Origin: Bacteroidota bacterium
Lineage (GTDB): Bacteria; Bacteroidota; Bacteroidia; Bacteroidales; NBLH01
Direction of reading: 5' to 3'
Assembly (NCBI GenBank): GCA_025361565.1
Contig: JANYKN010000175.1
Span: 85,078-149,077 of the forward strand
Length of the DNA stretch: 64,000 nt
Shown: positions 23,248 through 32,168 of the stretch, piece by piece
Position numbering within the stretch: the stretch's first letter is position 1
How the letters are laid out: the number at the start of each line of letters is the position of its first letter
Made by a program: the position numbers and the translations under genes
The notes under the pieces: generated by a model
The model's input: the letters and a program-made list of their open reading frames with translations, nothing else
The model's database searches: none
What the model was told of the DNA's origin: nothing

Positions 23248-24615
23248 TTATTGAATCTCTTTTACTGCCCTTTTTATGTCATCGGGATTTAATCCCCTGT
23301 TTTTCAGATATTCGAAATAAGTTTCTTTTTTTATAAAATAATTTTTAACCGATATTATGGTATCAAACAGCATCTTAACAAACAAAAGAAGGGTTATTTT
23401 TAATCCAATTTCCTCTCCTATCAGCGAAAATGTAAGGAATGGGGCTTTGATTCGTGCACCAATCCATTTAAGCACTCCTGGATCTGAACTGAAATCAGCC
23501 ATTTTTTGAAGTAAATTCGCTTTTGGCCAAAACATCAGTTTCACCAGGTACAAATACAAAAATAGCTTTTTATGAAAATGATGGTAAAGGCTAAAATAGA
23601 AAACAGTCATTTCAACCTCATGAAAATAATCATTATAAGAGAGTTGCATGTCTCCCGTTTTTAGAGCCATTTTTAGACGCGAATCCAGTCTTTTGCCTAG
23701 AAAATTCTTTTTAACAGGACTAAGTTTTTCAAGCAAAGATTCCGGAATGGATCCGGAACAAAGATTGGTCAGTTGCAAAGTGAACCAGGCTTTATCAACT
23801 GCGTCCGACTTTTTACAAAGCTCAACAAATTTGTTTTCGTTAAAATGCTCTTCAGAAAGGAGCAGATTGTATATATCCATGCAATCGCGAATGCCGCATT
23901 TATAAATTCCCATATGCAAAATGAGATGCAACAGATTATATTCAGCTGATAATTGTCTGATTTCCAATCCACCAAATTCAAATTCTTTGGTGTTTTGCCA
24001 AATGTCATCAGCTTGTACCGTATATTTTGAAGTCGGTGATTTTAAACCCCATTGAGTGCCTGTAATGCATTGAAAATTAGGGCTAATAAATGAAAGCCCG
24101 GCATGGCTATATTTTGCGGCTTTGCCTTTTTCGCCACCCCAACCAAAACCAAGAGGAATGTATCCAAGCTTGAAGTAAATTTCCTGCACTTTAGGCCAAT
24201 CTTCGAGGTGAATAAGCATATCAAAATCATTCATTTTTTTATAGCCAACATCGCCATAAACCTGATGAAGAAACAGATTCCCCTTCAACAAAGCTACTTG
24301 AATTCCTTCGGTTTTAAATTCAGTTAAAAAACGAATGGCTTCCTTGTTTCTGTTTTCATTTTCGGAACGTACTTTATTATAAATTGTTTTAAAATCCTGT
24401 TGGGTCTTTTCACTCAGCTTATCAATTAAATCCAATCTATTCATTTGCAGATAAATCCAGGGTGCCAATTTCCAGTTTTTGCAATATTGGAAAAAATCGT
24501 TCTGATTTTGTTGGTCTATGCTCAATTCCAAGAAATATTGATTTATCCTATACTTTTCGTCCGGATTTATATTAATTTTTGCAAGCCTTGCTGCGATGTA
24601 AAATTTATTCTCCAT
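23248..24615 (-). CDS. Nucleotidyltransferase-fold protein (NTP_transf_5-like)
   Basis: 455 residues. ALLKGNLFLHQVYGDVGYKK followed by MNDFDMLI matches the PF14907-type nucleotidyltransferase core, where the D-x-D pair binds metal. A long helical C-terminal half follows. Members occur in polysaccharide and small-molecule biosynthesis loci, but no reaction is established. The start overlaps the end of the dikinase gene by 11 bases. Confidence 0.72.
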   Translation of the reverse strand: MENKFYIAARLAKININPDEKYRINQYFLELSIDQQNQNDFFQYCKNWKLAPWIYLQMNRLDLIDKLSEKTQQDFKTIYNKVRSENENRNKEAIRFLTEFKTEGIQVALLKGNLFLHQVYGDVGYKKMNDFDMLIHLEDWPKVQEIYFKLGYIPLGFGWGGEKGKAAKYSHAGLSFISPNFQCITGTQWGLKSPTSKYTVQADDIWQNTKEFEFGGLEIRQLSAEYNLLHLILHMGIYKCGIRDCMDIYNLLLSEEHFNENKFVELCKKSDAVDKAWFTLQLTNLCSGSIPESLLEKLSPVKKNFLGKRLDSRLKMALKTGDMQLSYNDYFHEVEMTVFYFSLYHHFHKKLFLYLYLVKLMFWPKANLLQKMADFSSDPGVLKWIGARIKAPFLTFSLIGEEIGLKITLLLFVKMLFDTIISVKNYFIKKETYFEYLKNRGLNPDDIKRAVKEIQ

Positions 24616-27088
24616 GATATTCTGTATTTATTTCGCCAGTAGCGCCATTCATTCTAATAAAATCTCCATTTTTTAGCATTGAAGTAATCCCTTTTGCCCC
24701 AACAATTGAAGGTATCCCCATTTCGCGGCAAAGAATTGCAGTGTGGCTTAACAAATTTCCCTTTTCGGAAATTACTCCCAACGCTTGCGAAAACAAATTA
24801 ATCCATCCCGGTTCAAAATATTTGGCAACTAAAATGCAATCTGCAAAATCATTTTGTGCAATCGATTCTGGGGTTATTATCTTTACTTTATTTGCAACCG
24901 TACCGCTGCAGCAACCAATTCCCTTTATTGTGCCGTTATTGGATTTAGAAAAACCGGTTTGCACCGGAATTAATGAATCGCCAGTAAGTTGATACCTGTT
25001 CGCTCTAAGCTCTAATTCAAAACCTTTGTATTCATTTTTTCGGGTTTCGATAATAGCTTGATATTCTGGAACAAGTTTAGTGTCAAGAATCTCATCCAAA
25101 TTCAAATAAAGCGAATCACCTTTGATTGCAATCTGATAATTCTTCAGTAAAACCTCATCTATTGACCTGAATATGATTCTGATCATAGCAAAAATGCGTG
25201 TTCTTGTAAAACGAAAATTTTCCCTATCCCTAATCCTGTTCAATGTAACTTTAATCAGCTTTAATAACAAAAATCTTTTGAATGGATGATATTGATATTG
25301 TTGATTTATAACCGCTTTATAATCAATCATTATTTGTGAACCGGAAGACTGATTAGAAGCATTTGCCATTGTTTTGAGCAGCTTAATAAAACGCAGCGGA
25401 TCTTCCTTATAATTAACGATTTCCATCTTTAGTTCACCTTCTTCGCATCTTTCGCCAAAGCGAATTATGTAATTATTTATTATTGAATAAAAAGAAGGGA
25501 ATTCAATTTCGAGCCTGGCATAAATTTCGGCAGCTTCATTTTTAAGAATTAAATTTTTAATTTCTTGATTTTGTTGCAATTCAACAGTTATTTTTTGAAA
25601 TTCACGTACAATCTGAACAGAAATAATATCACCTTGAGAGTACAAAATATCATTAACAAAATTGGGATATTTGTCATGAATATTTGACTTTAAGATAAAC
25701 TTTTTAAGAAGTGCAAATAATATCATTGCATAAAAACCATTCAACACCGGTGCCAACCAGTTAGCTGAAAGACTGCTTTCCAGCTTTTTATACATAACAA
25801 TTAATTCCACATGATTTTTTGACTGAAGATTTACTTTCGAAAAATCATCAAGAGCTGATTCACAGCTTTCCATATATCGCTTTCGGTGACTGCCCATGGT
25901 AATAAAGGCCCAAAAAATTTTAACCAGAAGTTTAAAATATGCAATAGAAGAAGGTTTACCTTCAGGAATTTCGAATTCGGCATCATCCATACCCAAAATT
26001 TTTGCAATATGTCCGCTTGTTTTTTTACCAAAAGGTAATTGATAAAGTAATTGCTGCCAGGCTGTTATATTGTAATACAAAGCCCCTTTTATATCGCCAA
26101 CCATATTTGCAAATAGCTGTTCTTTATTTGAAAGTGATAATTTGCTCATACCAAGATATCTGGCCATTGCCTTATAAGCCAACAAATAGGTCTGTTTTAC
26201 AAATGAAATGCTCAGTGGCAGCGTTAATCCAGGATAGTTTTCTCCGATATTTGAATTATCATAAATCCAAATCCTTTTATTATTTAAATTATTGGTAATT
26301 GGACGCACCTGTAACCAATAAATTTGATTGTTGGCAATTGCAAATTCAATATCTAAGGGATATCCCTTAAGTTTGGATAATTTTTTGGCACCATTAATCA
26401 ACTTTTTAAAAAGGGCATTGTTTTCTTTTATAATTTCATTACCAACTTTTGAAACTGCTGTTAATTTGACTGAATAAATCTCGCCAGAATAAGTCAATTC
26501 GGGTTTTGACCAATTTATTTTTCTATGTCTACAAGTGCCTGTTAATGCTTCTTCCTTTCCTGAAACTAGGTTTTCGCCAAGTCCGGGAATAATGTTAATA
26601 ATGATTGAATTATCCTGTTTTACAAGCGGATTTTTGGTGAAAATAACACCCGAATAATCCGGATTTATCATTTCCTGGATGATGATTGAAAAAGCTATCT
26701 CTTTTTTTTCACCATAATTCAAATTTTTAACTGCCAGATATGAATCAATTACTTTTTTGATTGATGAAGCAAGCTCTCTGCCATTTGTATTGGTTATTGT
26801 CTGAAACAATCCTGCATAAGAAAATACTTTTCCATCTTCAACATTGCCACTTGAGCGGACTGCCCAGAGTTTATCTATCGAAAAATGGTTTGATTCATAA
26901 AACTGGTCAACAGAAACTTGTATGAGTTGCAGATTATTAATAAATTGGGATATGGTTTCGCTCGTAATTAGAAAAAAATCAGGGACTTGAAAATGATGGT
27001 CTTTTAAAAAAAACAAACCTTCAGCTTTTCCTCCACAGTTTTGCTTATTAATCGAAACCTGATCGCTATGTATTATCTCATTCATCAT
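24605..27088 (-). CDS. PEP-synthase-family dikinase with rifampicin-phosphotransferase-like layout
   Basis: 827 residues. Residues 1-300 form a PPDK_N/ATP-grasp domain (NCGGKAEGLFFL, LWAVRSSGNVEDG, DYSGVIFTKNP, YPLDIEFAIANNQIYWLQVR). About 300-740 is an unrecognised helical region. The C-terminal 90 residues are a swivelling phosphohistidine domain (GVISEKGNLLSHTAIL, with CREMGIPSIVGAKG). The C-terminal PEP/pyruvate barrel of true PEP synthase is missing. This order, ATP-grasp / substrate region / His domain, is that of rifampicin phosphotransferase, which transfers the ATP beta-phosphate to a small molecule. The substrate here is unknown. It is the first gene of the five-gene operon. Confidence 0.8.
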   Translation of the reverse strand: MMNEIIHSDQVSINKQNCGGKAEGLFFLKDHHFQVPDFFLITSETISQFINNLQLIQVSVDQFYESNHFSIDKLWAVRSSGNVEDGKVFSYAGLFQTITNTNGRELASSIKKVIDSYLAVKNLNYGEKKEIAFSIIIQEMINPDYSGVIFTKNPLVKQDNSIIINIIPGLGENLVSGKEEALTGTCRHRKINWSKPELTYSGEIYSVKLTAVSKVGNEIIKENNALFKKLINGAKKLSKLKGYPLDIEFAIANNQIYWLQVRPITNNLNNKRIWIYDNSNIGENYPGLTLPLSISFVKQTYLLAYKAMARYLGMSKLSLSNKEQLFANMVGDIKGALYYNITAWQQLLYQLPFGKKTSGHIAKILGMDDAEFEIPEGKPSSIAYFKLLVKIFWAFITMGSHRKRYMESCESALDDFSKVNLQSKNHVELIVMYKKLESSLSANWLAPVLNGFYAMILFALLKKFILKSNIHDKYPNFVNDILYSQGDIISVQIVREFQKITVELQQNQEIKNLILKNEAAEIYARLEIEFPSFYSIINNYIIRFGERCEEGELKMEIVNYKEDPLRFIKLLKTMANASNQSSGSQIMIDYKAVINQQYQYHPFKRFLLLKLIKVTLNRIRDRENFRFTRTRIFAMIRIIFRSIDEVLLKNYQIAIKGDSLYLNLDEILDTKLVPEYQAIIETRKNEYKGFELELRANRYQLTGDSLIPVQTGFSKSNNGTIKGIGCCSGTVANKVKIITPESIAQNDFADCILVAKYFEPGWINLFSQALGVISEKGNLLSHTAILCREMGIPSIVGAKGITSMLKNGDFIRMNGATGEINTEYHGE

Positions 27089-27255
27089 ATTGTATTGTTC
27101 AAATATAGGCTAATAATTTAAGATATAGCCATTCTTTTGGTTGCCTTTTTAGGATAAATTGATTTACCTTTATCCGGATAAAAAGGGTGAAAAACCAAAA
27201 GCGGACTATTGAATTTGAGCATTTACCTTTTATTAACTGAATAAATTCATATAAA

Positions 27256-28236
27256 ATGAAAATAATTATCACCGGATCAACAGGGTCTTTGGGTGCTGTT
27301 CTTACTCGCTATTTCTCTGGACAAGGTCATGAAATTATTGCAACAGGACAAATAGAATCTCCACCCAAAAACCTTCTGGATTTTGCCAAATACATCCAAA
27401 CAGACATCCGGAATCCATATGTTTTGCCCGATGCGGATATCTGTATCCACACTGCTGCACTTTCAGATGATAAAGCTTCAAAAGAAAATCTCCATCATGC
27501 TAATGTGATTGGTACCCAAAATACTTTGAATGCGGCTAAAAATTGTAGCAAATTCATCCATATTTCGTCCTCTTCGGTTTATTTGCCGGCCGAAGAACCT
27601 TTAATGGAAGATATTGCCGGAAAGCAAAACAATAAGCAACTATCACCTTATGGATATTCAAAATGGATGGCAGAACAAATGCTTATGCAGGAGACAAATC
27701 ACAAGGTTTGTTTTATCCTTAGGCCCCGTGCCCATTATGGTCCGGGCGATAAAGTTATACTTCCACGTTTGCTTAAACTGGTGAAAAATGACATCATTTA
27801 CCGCCCTGGAAAAATGGAAGTCAATGTTTCCCTTACACATTATGATAACGTGATACACGCCATTGAATGTTGCTTAAAGTCTGAATTTCAAGGAATTCAT
27901 ACTTATAACATTTCTGATGCTCAGGCTTATGTTTTTATTGATGTTATACGGAAAATGACCGAAAGCCTTTACGATAAACCACTGGTTGAAAAGCAAATCC
28001 CAATTTTGCTATTGAAAATGATGGCTTCAATGAAAATAAATGGAATGACAATGTTGTTGGTCAGATCTTTTTCCAAAAATATGGTTTTGGATATTTCAAA
28101 AATCAAAAGGGAATTGAACTACAACCCAATAGCTAATTTCGATTCATCACTGCTGGAACTCAAAAAATGGGTAAACAAAATAGGTGGGATTGAAGTTATT
28201 AAAACGGGAGATAAACATCTGGCCTGGGAATATTAG
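27256..28236 (+). CDS. NAD-dependent sugar epimerase/dehydratase (extended SDR)
   Basis: 326 residues. IIITGSTGSLGAVLTRYF is the Rossmann GxxGxxG motif, FIHISSSSVY supplies the Ser/Thr of the active site, and PYGYSKWMAEQMLM carries the YxxxK catalytic pair. Probably epimerises or reduces a nucleotide-bound or polyprenyl-bound sugar, or a steroid-like substrate (3-beta-HSD-like relatives exist). Transcribed away from the dikinase operon, with 167 bases between the starts. Confidence 0.83.
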   Translation: MKIIITGSTGSLGAVLTRYFSGQGHEIIATGQIESPPKNLLDFAKYIQTDIRNPYVLPDADICIHTAALSDDKASKENLHHANVIGTQNTLNAAKNCSKFIHISSSSVYLPAEEPLMEDIAGKQNNKQLSPYGYSKWMAEQMLMQETNHKVCFILRPRAHYGPGDKVILPRLLKLVKNDIIYRPGKMEVNVSLTHYDNVIHAIECCLKSEFQGIHTYNISDAQAYVFIDVIRKMTESLYDKPLVEKQIPILLLKMMASMKINGMTMLLVRSFSKNMVLDISKIKRELNYNPIANFDSSLLELKKWVNKIGGIEVIKTGDKHLAWEY

Positions 28237-28597
28237 CAGTTTATAAAATATAAGACAATCTCGTTTAGTTTGGAAAAAACACTTCGACAGGCTCAGAGTC
28301 CACCCTTTAGTTAGTGATCGTTGAGACTTCGGCGTGAGCTCAGTCGAACGCTTGTCGAAACGTTTTTCCAGCATAAAATATTTCCCTAACTAATCGACAT
28401 TGAAATATAAGAACTTAATTATAAGCATTCAACATCTTCAATTCTACAAATGTGATTGCCCAATAACAATGATCAACTATTTCAAACTTACGATAAATTA
28501 TTGTAAATTAGTAAATTGTTTGCATTCAATTATTCATCTCTAATTCAACAATATCTATTGAATTTTAAAAAACATATTTTTTAAAAAATTTATTAGA
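28237..28597. repeat. Intergenic region with a GC-rich inverted repeat (about 28273-28370)
   Basis: GGAAAAAACACTTCGACAGGC at the left and GAACGCTTGTCGAAACGTTT at the right are partly complementary around the sequence GACTTCGGCGTGAGCTCAGT. The CTTCGACAGGCTCAG core equals the short element found inside the wzt fragments 8-12 kb away. The rest of the gap (28380-28597) is AT-rich; no gene was seen. Confidence 0.65.
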
Positions 28598-29818
28598 ATG
28601 ACTATGAAAACCTTATACTCCAATCGATACAAAGATTTGCTTCGAACTATTTTTACGCTTATAATTCTAAGCTCAATTTTAGTTGGCTGCAAAAAAGATG
28701 ACTCAAGTTCAAAAAACAAGAATATTTATTTGGTTGAATACAAGCTTATTGCAACCTCAAGTAAGTCACAGGTACTAATTATTGCAAGTCAAATTCCAGA
28801 AATTTATAATGTGATATCTACCAAAAATTTATCAGATGTTAAGGTTTATAAAATCAAGTATAAAACAAAAGATATTTCAGGACTAGAAATTATTGCATCC
28901 GGAGCGGTTATTGTGCCAACTACAGAAAATCCGGTTCCAGTTTTATCATATCAGCACGGAACACTTTTCGATCCAACCGAAGCTCCATCATTATATTTAA
29001 CAAGCTTCGAAACCAAAGGGCTTTCCACAATTCTTGCTTCTACAGGATATGCCGTTTCCGTGCCCGATTATTTGGGTTACGGTGAATCATCTGCTTATCC
29101 ACATCCATATGAACATGCCAAAACACTGGCTTCTGCTTCTTTTGATATGCTTATGGCCTCTCGGGAGTTATTCAAGGAAATCGGTGTTACTATATCAGAT
29201 AAGCTATTCCTTACCGGTTATTCCGAAGGTGGAAATGCTACAATGGCTCTACATAAATATATTGAAGAAAACTCGGATTTAGTTGTAACGATGAGTGCCC
29301 CAGCATCAGGAGCCTACAATAAAACAGCCTTTACAAAAGATATTTTACAAAAAAATGTAGATTTGACTTTCCTTCCTAATTTTATGTGGGTAATTGACTC
29401 ATACAACTGGATTTATGGCTTAAACAGACCATGGAGTCAATATGTAAACGAAACGGATGCAACAAAGCTTCAAGCGGTTACAAATCCTTTTAAACTAGCC
29501 GAAACGGATATTAACCACAACCCCCAATTATTATTTACACCTTCCTTAATTGATGGTATTTTAAATAACACAGATACTGATTTTTTGAACGCTTTGGCCG
29601 ACAATGATAATTTCGATTGGACTCCTCGCTATCCAATTACACTTTTCTATGGCACTGCCGATGATTATGTTTTCCCTTTAAATTCTGAAACTGCATATGA
29701 TGCATTGTCTGCCAACGGGGCAACTGTGACTAAAGTAGTATATGACGGTATGGATCACACCACCACATTTATACCTTATGTACTTGATATGTTTGCACTA
29801 TTCGAAAGCTTGAAATAA
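28598..29818 (+). CDS. Secreted lipase-like alpha/beta hydrolase lipoprotein
   Basis: 406 residues. A signal peptide with a lipobox (ILSSILVGCKKDD) predicts a lipid-anchored protein. The nucleophile elbow is GYSEGG, in a region like fungal-type secretory lipases. GTADDYVFP and DGMDHTTTF supply the expected Asp and His. It should hydrolyse an ester at the cell surface or in the periplasm. Start at 28598 (MTMKTLYSN) or two codons later. No operon partner. Confidence 0.83.
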   Translation: MTMKTLYSNRYKDLLRTIFTLIILSSILVGCKKDDSSSKNKNIYLVEYKLIATSSKSQVLIIASQIPEIYNVISTKNLSDVKVYKIKYKTKDISGLEIIASGAVIVPTTENPVPVLSYQHGTLFDPTEAPSLYLTSFETKGLSTILASTGYAVSVPDYLGYGESSAYPHPYEHAKTLASASFDMLMASRELFKEIGVTISDKLFLTGYSEGGNATMALHKYIEENSDLVVTMSAPASGAYNKTAFTKDILQKNVDLTFLPNFMWVIDSYNWIYGLNRPWSQYVNETDATKLQAVTNPFKLAETDINHNPQLLFTPSLIDGILNNTDTDFLNALADNDNFDWTPRYPITLFYGTADDYVFPLNSETAYDALSANGATVTKVVYDGMDHTTTFIPYVLDMFALFESLK

Positions 29819-29919
29819 AATATATCAACCAACTAAAAAACTATTTTGCTATTTGGAAGGAGAAAAGCCTTATTGTTAAAACTAGTATTTAATGCGAATT
29901 ACAGAAATTCCAAAAAAAA

Positions 29920-30612
29920 TTAGCCCAACTCCGCTATTTTTCTCAAAATTTCGGGCTGCAAAATAGTGAAAGTTTTGCCCTCGATTCCGATAATTCCATC
30001 CTTTTTATACTCATTTAAAACGCGTACAGCATTTTCCATAGACATAGACGAATATTCTGCCAACTCGCGTCTGCTTAGTTTTAGCTCAAAAGTATTGTTT
30101 TTGAAAAACTCTTCTGAGAAATAAAGCAAAGCATCGGCTAATCTTCCCCTTAACTGCTTTTGATTGATGTCTACAATTTTTTTATATACAAAATTGGTAG
30201 ATTCACTGATGGTTTTTGTGAGTTCGTACAAATACCCCACATTAGTCTGGGCTAGTTCTATAATTAAGCTGGAATTGATCATGCAAATCTGAGAATCTTC
30301 TAGGGCAGAAACCGTATAATTATAATATTTACTGCCAAATAACGATTGCAAACCAATGTATTTGCTGACATTGATAATTTCAAGAATCAGGTTTTTGCTA
30401 TTTCCTTCAACATATATTTTTACAGATCCTTTTGCCAGATATAATGCATGTGTAACTTCTGTTCCTTGTTTGCAAATATTTTCGCCACGTTTAAAATTGA
30501 CAATCAAACAATTGTTTTGAATATTCTCAACATCAGATTTATCAAGTTTACTAAGCGAATAGGATTTATAAGGGCAAGCATGACAATCATTGGCTTTTGA
30601 AAATTTTGCCAT
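29920..30612 (-). CDS. Crp/Fnr-family transcription regulator
   Basis: 230 residues. A cyclic-nucleotide-binding-like beta barrel (FKRGENICKQGTEVTHALYL, GSVKIYVEG) is followed by a dimer helix and a C-terminal HTH (LSRRELAEYSSMSMENAVRV). The N-terminus has CHAC (residues 10-13) and further Cys residues, but not the complete FNR iron-sulfur set, so redox sensing is possible but unproven. It is divergent from the dsrC/dsrE2-like pair across a 403-base gap, which makes that pair a candidate target. Confidence 0.88.
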   Translation of the reverse strand: MAKFSKANDCHACPYKSYSLSKLDKSDVENIQNNCLIVNFKRGENICKQGTEVTHALYLAKGSVKIYVEGNSKNLILEIINVSKYIGLQSLFGSKYYNYTVSALEDSQICMINSSLIIELAQTNVGYLYELTKTISESTNFVYKKIVDINQKQLRGRLADALLYFSEEFFKNNTFELKLSRRELAEYSSMSMENAVRVLNEYKKDGIIGIEGKTFTILQPEILRKIAELG

Positions 30613-31015
30613 ATCAATGAAAATTTTATAGAGGTATTTTATACTGCAAAACTAAACAATTATTAGTTACCGATAAATTTATAAAATATGAATCATTGTT
30701 ATAAAACAATTTATTTTATGACATATACATAACTCATAGAACAATTAATCTTATTTCAATTATATAGATTCTTCACTGTGAAATTATATATAATATCACT
30801 AACTTTATTATGAAATTTAATTGGTATTTCGAACTATAAAATTTTAGACTAGTCCATCGATTATGGTCACATCAGCATGATAAAAACAAATTGTAACAAA
30901 ATCTTAAAGGTAGATTAAGTTATATTTGATAACGATTAGAAATTATAACTTTGAATTTCGAAATGATTTAAACCAGATTAACTAAATAATTAACAATCAC
31001 TAAAATACAATAATT
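30613..31015. promoter_or_regulatory. Divergent intergenic region with a candidate operator
   Basis: No gene was seen. A perfect inverted repeat ATTGTT-ATAA-AACAAT at 30695-30710 lies 83 bases before the Crp/Fnr start and has the TTG...CAA look of sites of this family; it could be autoregulatory. TATATTTG at 30921-30928 is a -7-like element for the downstream dsrC-like gene, but its nearest upstream TTG is too far away (27 bases). Confidence 0.4.
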
Positions 31016-31327
31016 ATGGCTGAAAAAATCTATGCCGGAGTAAAGGTTCAGGTTGATCAGGAAGGTTATTTAATTGATACAAACCAATGGACTAAAGAAA
31101 TTGCAAAAGAAATTGCAAAAGAAGAGGGTTTTGAACTCACAGAAACCCACTTTGCTATAATTAAATTTATTCGTGAAAAAGTAGCAAAGGGTGAAGCGTT
31201 GACTCTTCGTTCAATCGGAAAATCGGGAGCAACAGACATCAAAGGGTTTTACCAATTATTCCCTGGAGCACCTTTAAAAAAGGCAACAAAATGTGCAGGT
31301 GTACCAAAACCATCAAGTTGCATTTAA
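31016..31327 (+). CDS. DsrC/TusE-like sulfur-carrier protein with a displaced cysteine
   Basis: 103 residues, full length for the family. DQEGYLIDTNQWTKEIAKEI, ETHFAIIKFIREK and FYQLFPGAPLKKATKCAGVP are conserved DsrC features, and the protein ends PKPSSCI. The penultimate Cys (CysA) is present. The upstream Cys of true DsrC (normally ten residues between the two) is replaced by Thr, and a Cys occurs two residues later, leaving eight between. TusE proteins keep only CysA. It may carry persulfide for tRNA thiolation or sulfur metabolism. It precedes a DsrE2-like gene. Confidence 0.85.
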   Translation: MAEKIYAGVKVQVDQEGYLIDTNQWTKEIAKEIAKEEGFELTETHFAIIKFIREKVAKGEALTLRSIGKSGATDIKGFYQLFPGAPLKKATKCAGVPKPSSCI

Positions 31328-31392
31328 AGATTTGAATGTTGTGACAAATCTTGCTATTATTATGCATATCTGAACCCAGTAAATCAGAAACG

Positions 31393-31896
31393 ATGAGCGA
31401 AGAAAAAAAATATCCACTAAAAAAAGTACTTCTAATTTGTGCTAAAGGAAGTATTGAAGATGTTTATGCCAGCTTGGTAATGGCCAACGGGGCTGTTATG
31501 GAAGGAATCGAAACTAAAGTTTTCTTTACATTTTTTGGTTTGGATGCAATAACAAAAGCCAGAATGAATAATTTACACACATCAACGGTTGGAAATCCTG
31601 CTATGCGCATGCCAGGCGGTATTCCATTTCCAACCTGGCTGGGTGGCGTTCCTGGCGTTGAATCTGCCGTTTCGTCTATAATGCGTAGTCAAATGGAAGC
31701 TTTGGACATTCCGCCAGTTGATGAATTTTTGGAAATGATCAAAGCCGGAGGAGGTGAAATTTATGCCTGCAAACTAGCTTTTGATATGTTTAAAATGAAA
31801 AAGGAAGATCTTTGGGATGGAGTGAAAGATGTAATAACAATTGGACAATTTTATGAAATGGCCGATGGACTTCAAACTCAGATTATTTTCACATAA
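31393..31896 (+). CDS. DsrE/DsrF-family (DsrE2-like) sulfur-transfer protein
   Basis: 167 residues from the ATG at 31393 (MSEEKKYPLKK); a longer frame begins at 31351 but adds only unconserved residues. LLICAKGSIEDVYASLVMAN, VFFTFFGLDAI and IYACKLAFDMFKM are typical of the DsrE2 group, with a candidate active Cys in each of the first and last. Members pass sulfane sulfur to TusA, rhodanese or DsrC partners. The DsrC-like gene 66 bases upstream is the likely partner. Confidence 0.83.
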   Translation: MSEEKKYPLKKVLLICAKGSIEDVYASLVMANGAVMEGIETKVFFTFFGLDAITKARMNNLHTSTVGNPAMRMPGGIPFPTWLGGVPGVESAVSSIMRSQMEALDIPPVDEFLEMIKAGGGEIYACKLAFDMFKMKKEDLWDGVKDVITIGQFYEMADGLQTQIIFT

Positions 31897-31912
31897 TAGT
31901 TGAATTCATCAC

Positions 31913-31952
31913 AAAAAAATACCCGATCCACTAACTGAACCGGGTATTTTTT
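31913..31952. terminator. Bidirectional terminator hairpin
   Basis: AAAAAAATACCCG (31913-31925) pairs with CGGGTATTTTTT (31941-31952), giving a stem with A and T runs suitable for termination from both sides between convergent genes. Confidence 0.8.
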
Positions 31953-31974
31953 AAAGTTATCGCTATTCAGTAAT

Positions 31975-32131
31975 GAACCTCCCCACTACAAGTGGACGGG
32001 GTATCTCTACGGTATATTATTTTTAATAATACTCCGCAAGCGGTGGGGAATATTACCCTATTAGATCCCGACATGCTTCGCATTCGGGATCAGTTCGACA
32101 TAATGATTTTAATGCGTCTTCGACTTTTAAA
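31975..32131. other. Cluster of five short hairpins between convergent genes
   Basis: In succession: CCACT-ACA-AGTGG, TATTATT/AATAATA, CCGC-AA-GCGG, GATCCCGA (32064-32071) with TCGGGATC (32084-32091), and ATGATTTTAA with TTAAAATCAT. The stretch is GC-richer than its surroundings and has no ORF. It could be a nested palindromic repeat, an extended terminator or a structured RNA. Confidence 0.6.
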
Positions 32132-32168
32132 ATCATTGTCTCACTGATTTAAAAATGCCCATTAAAAT

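Noticed and set aside
31351..31392. N-terminal extension of the DsrE2-like protein
   Set aside because: The 14 added residues are unconserved in character, and the family usually starts near MSEEKK.
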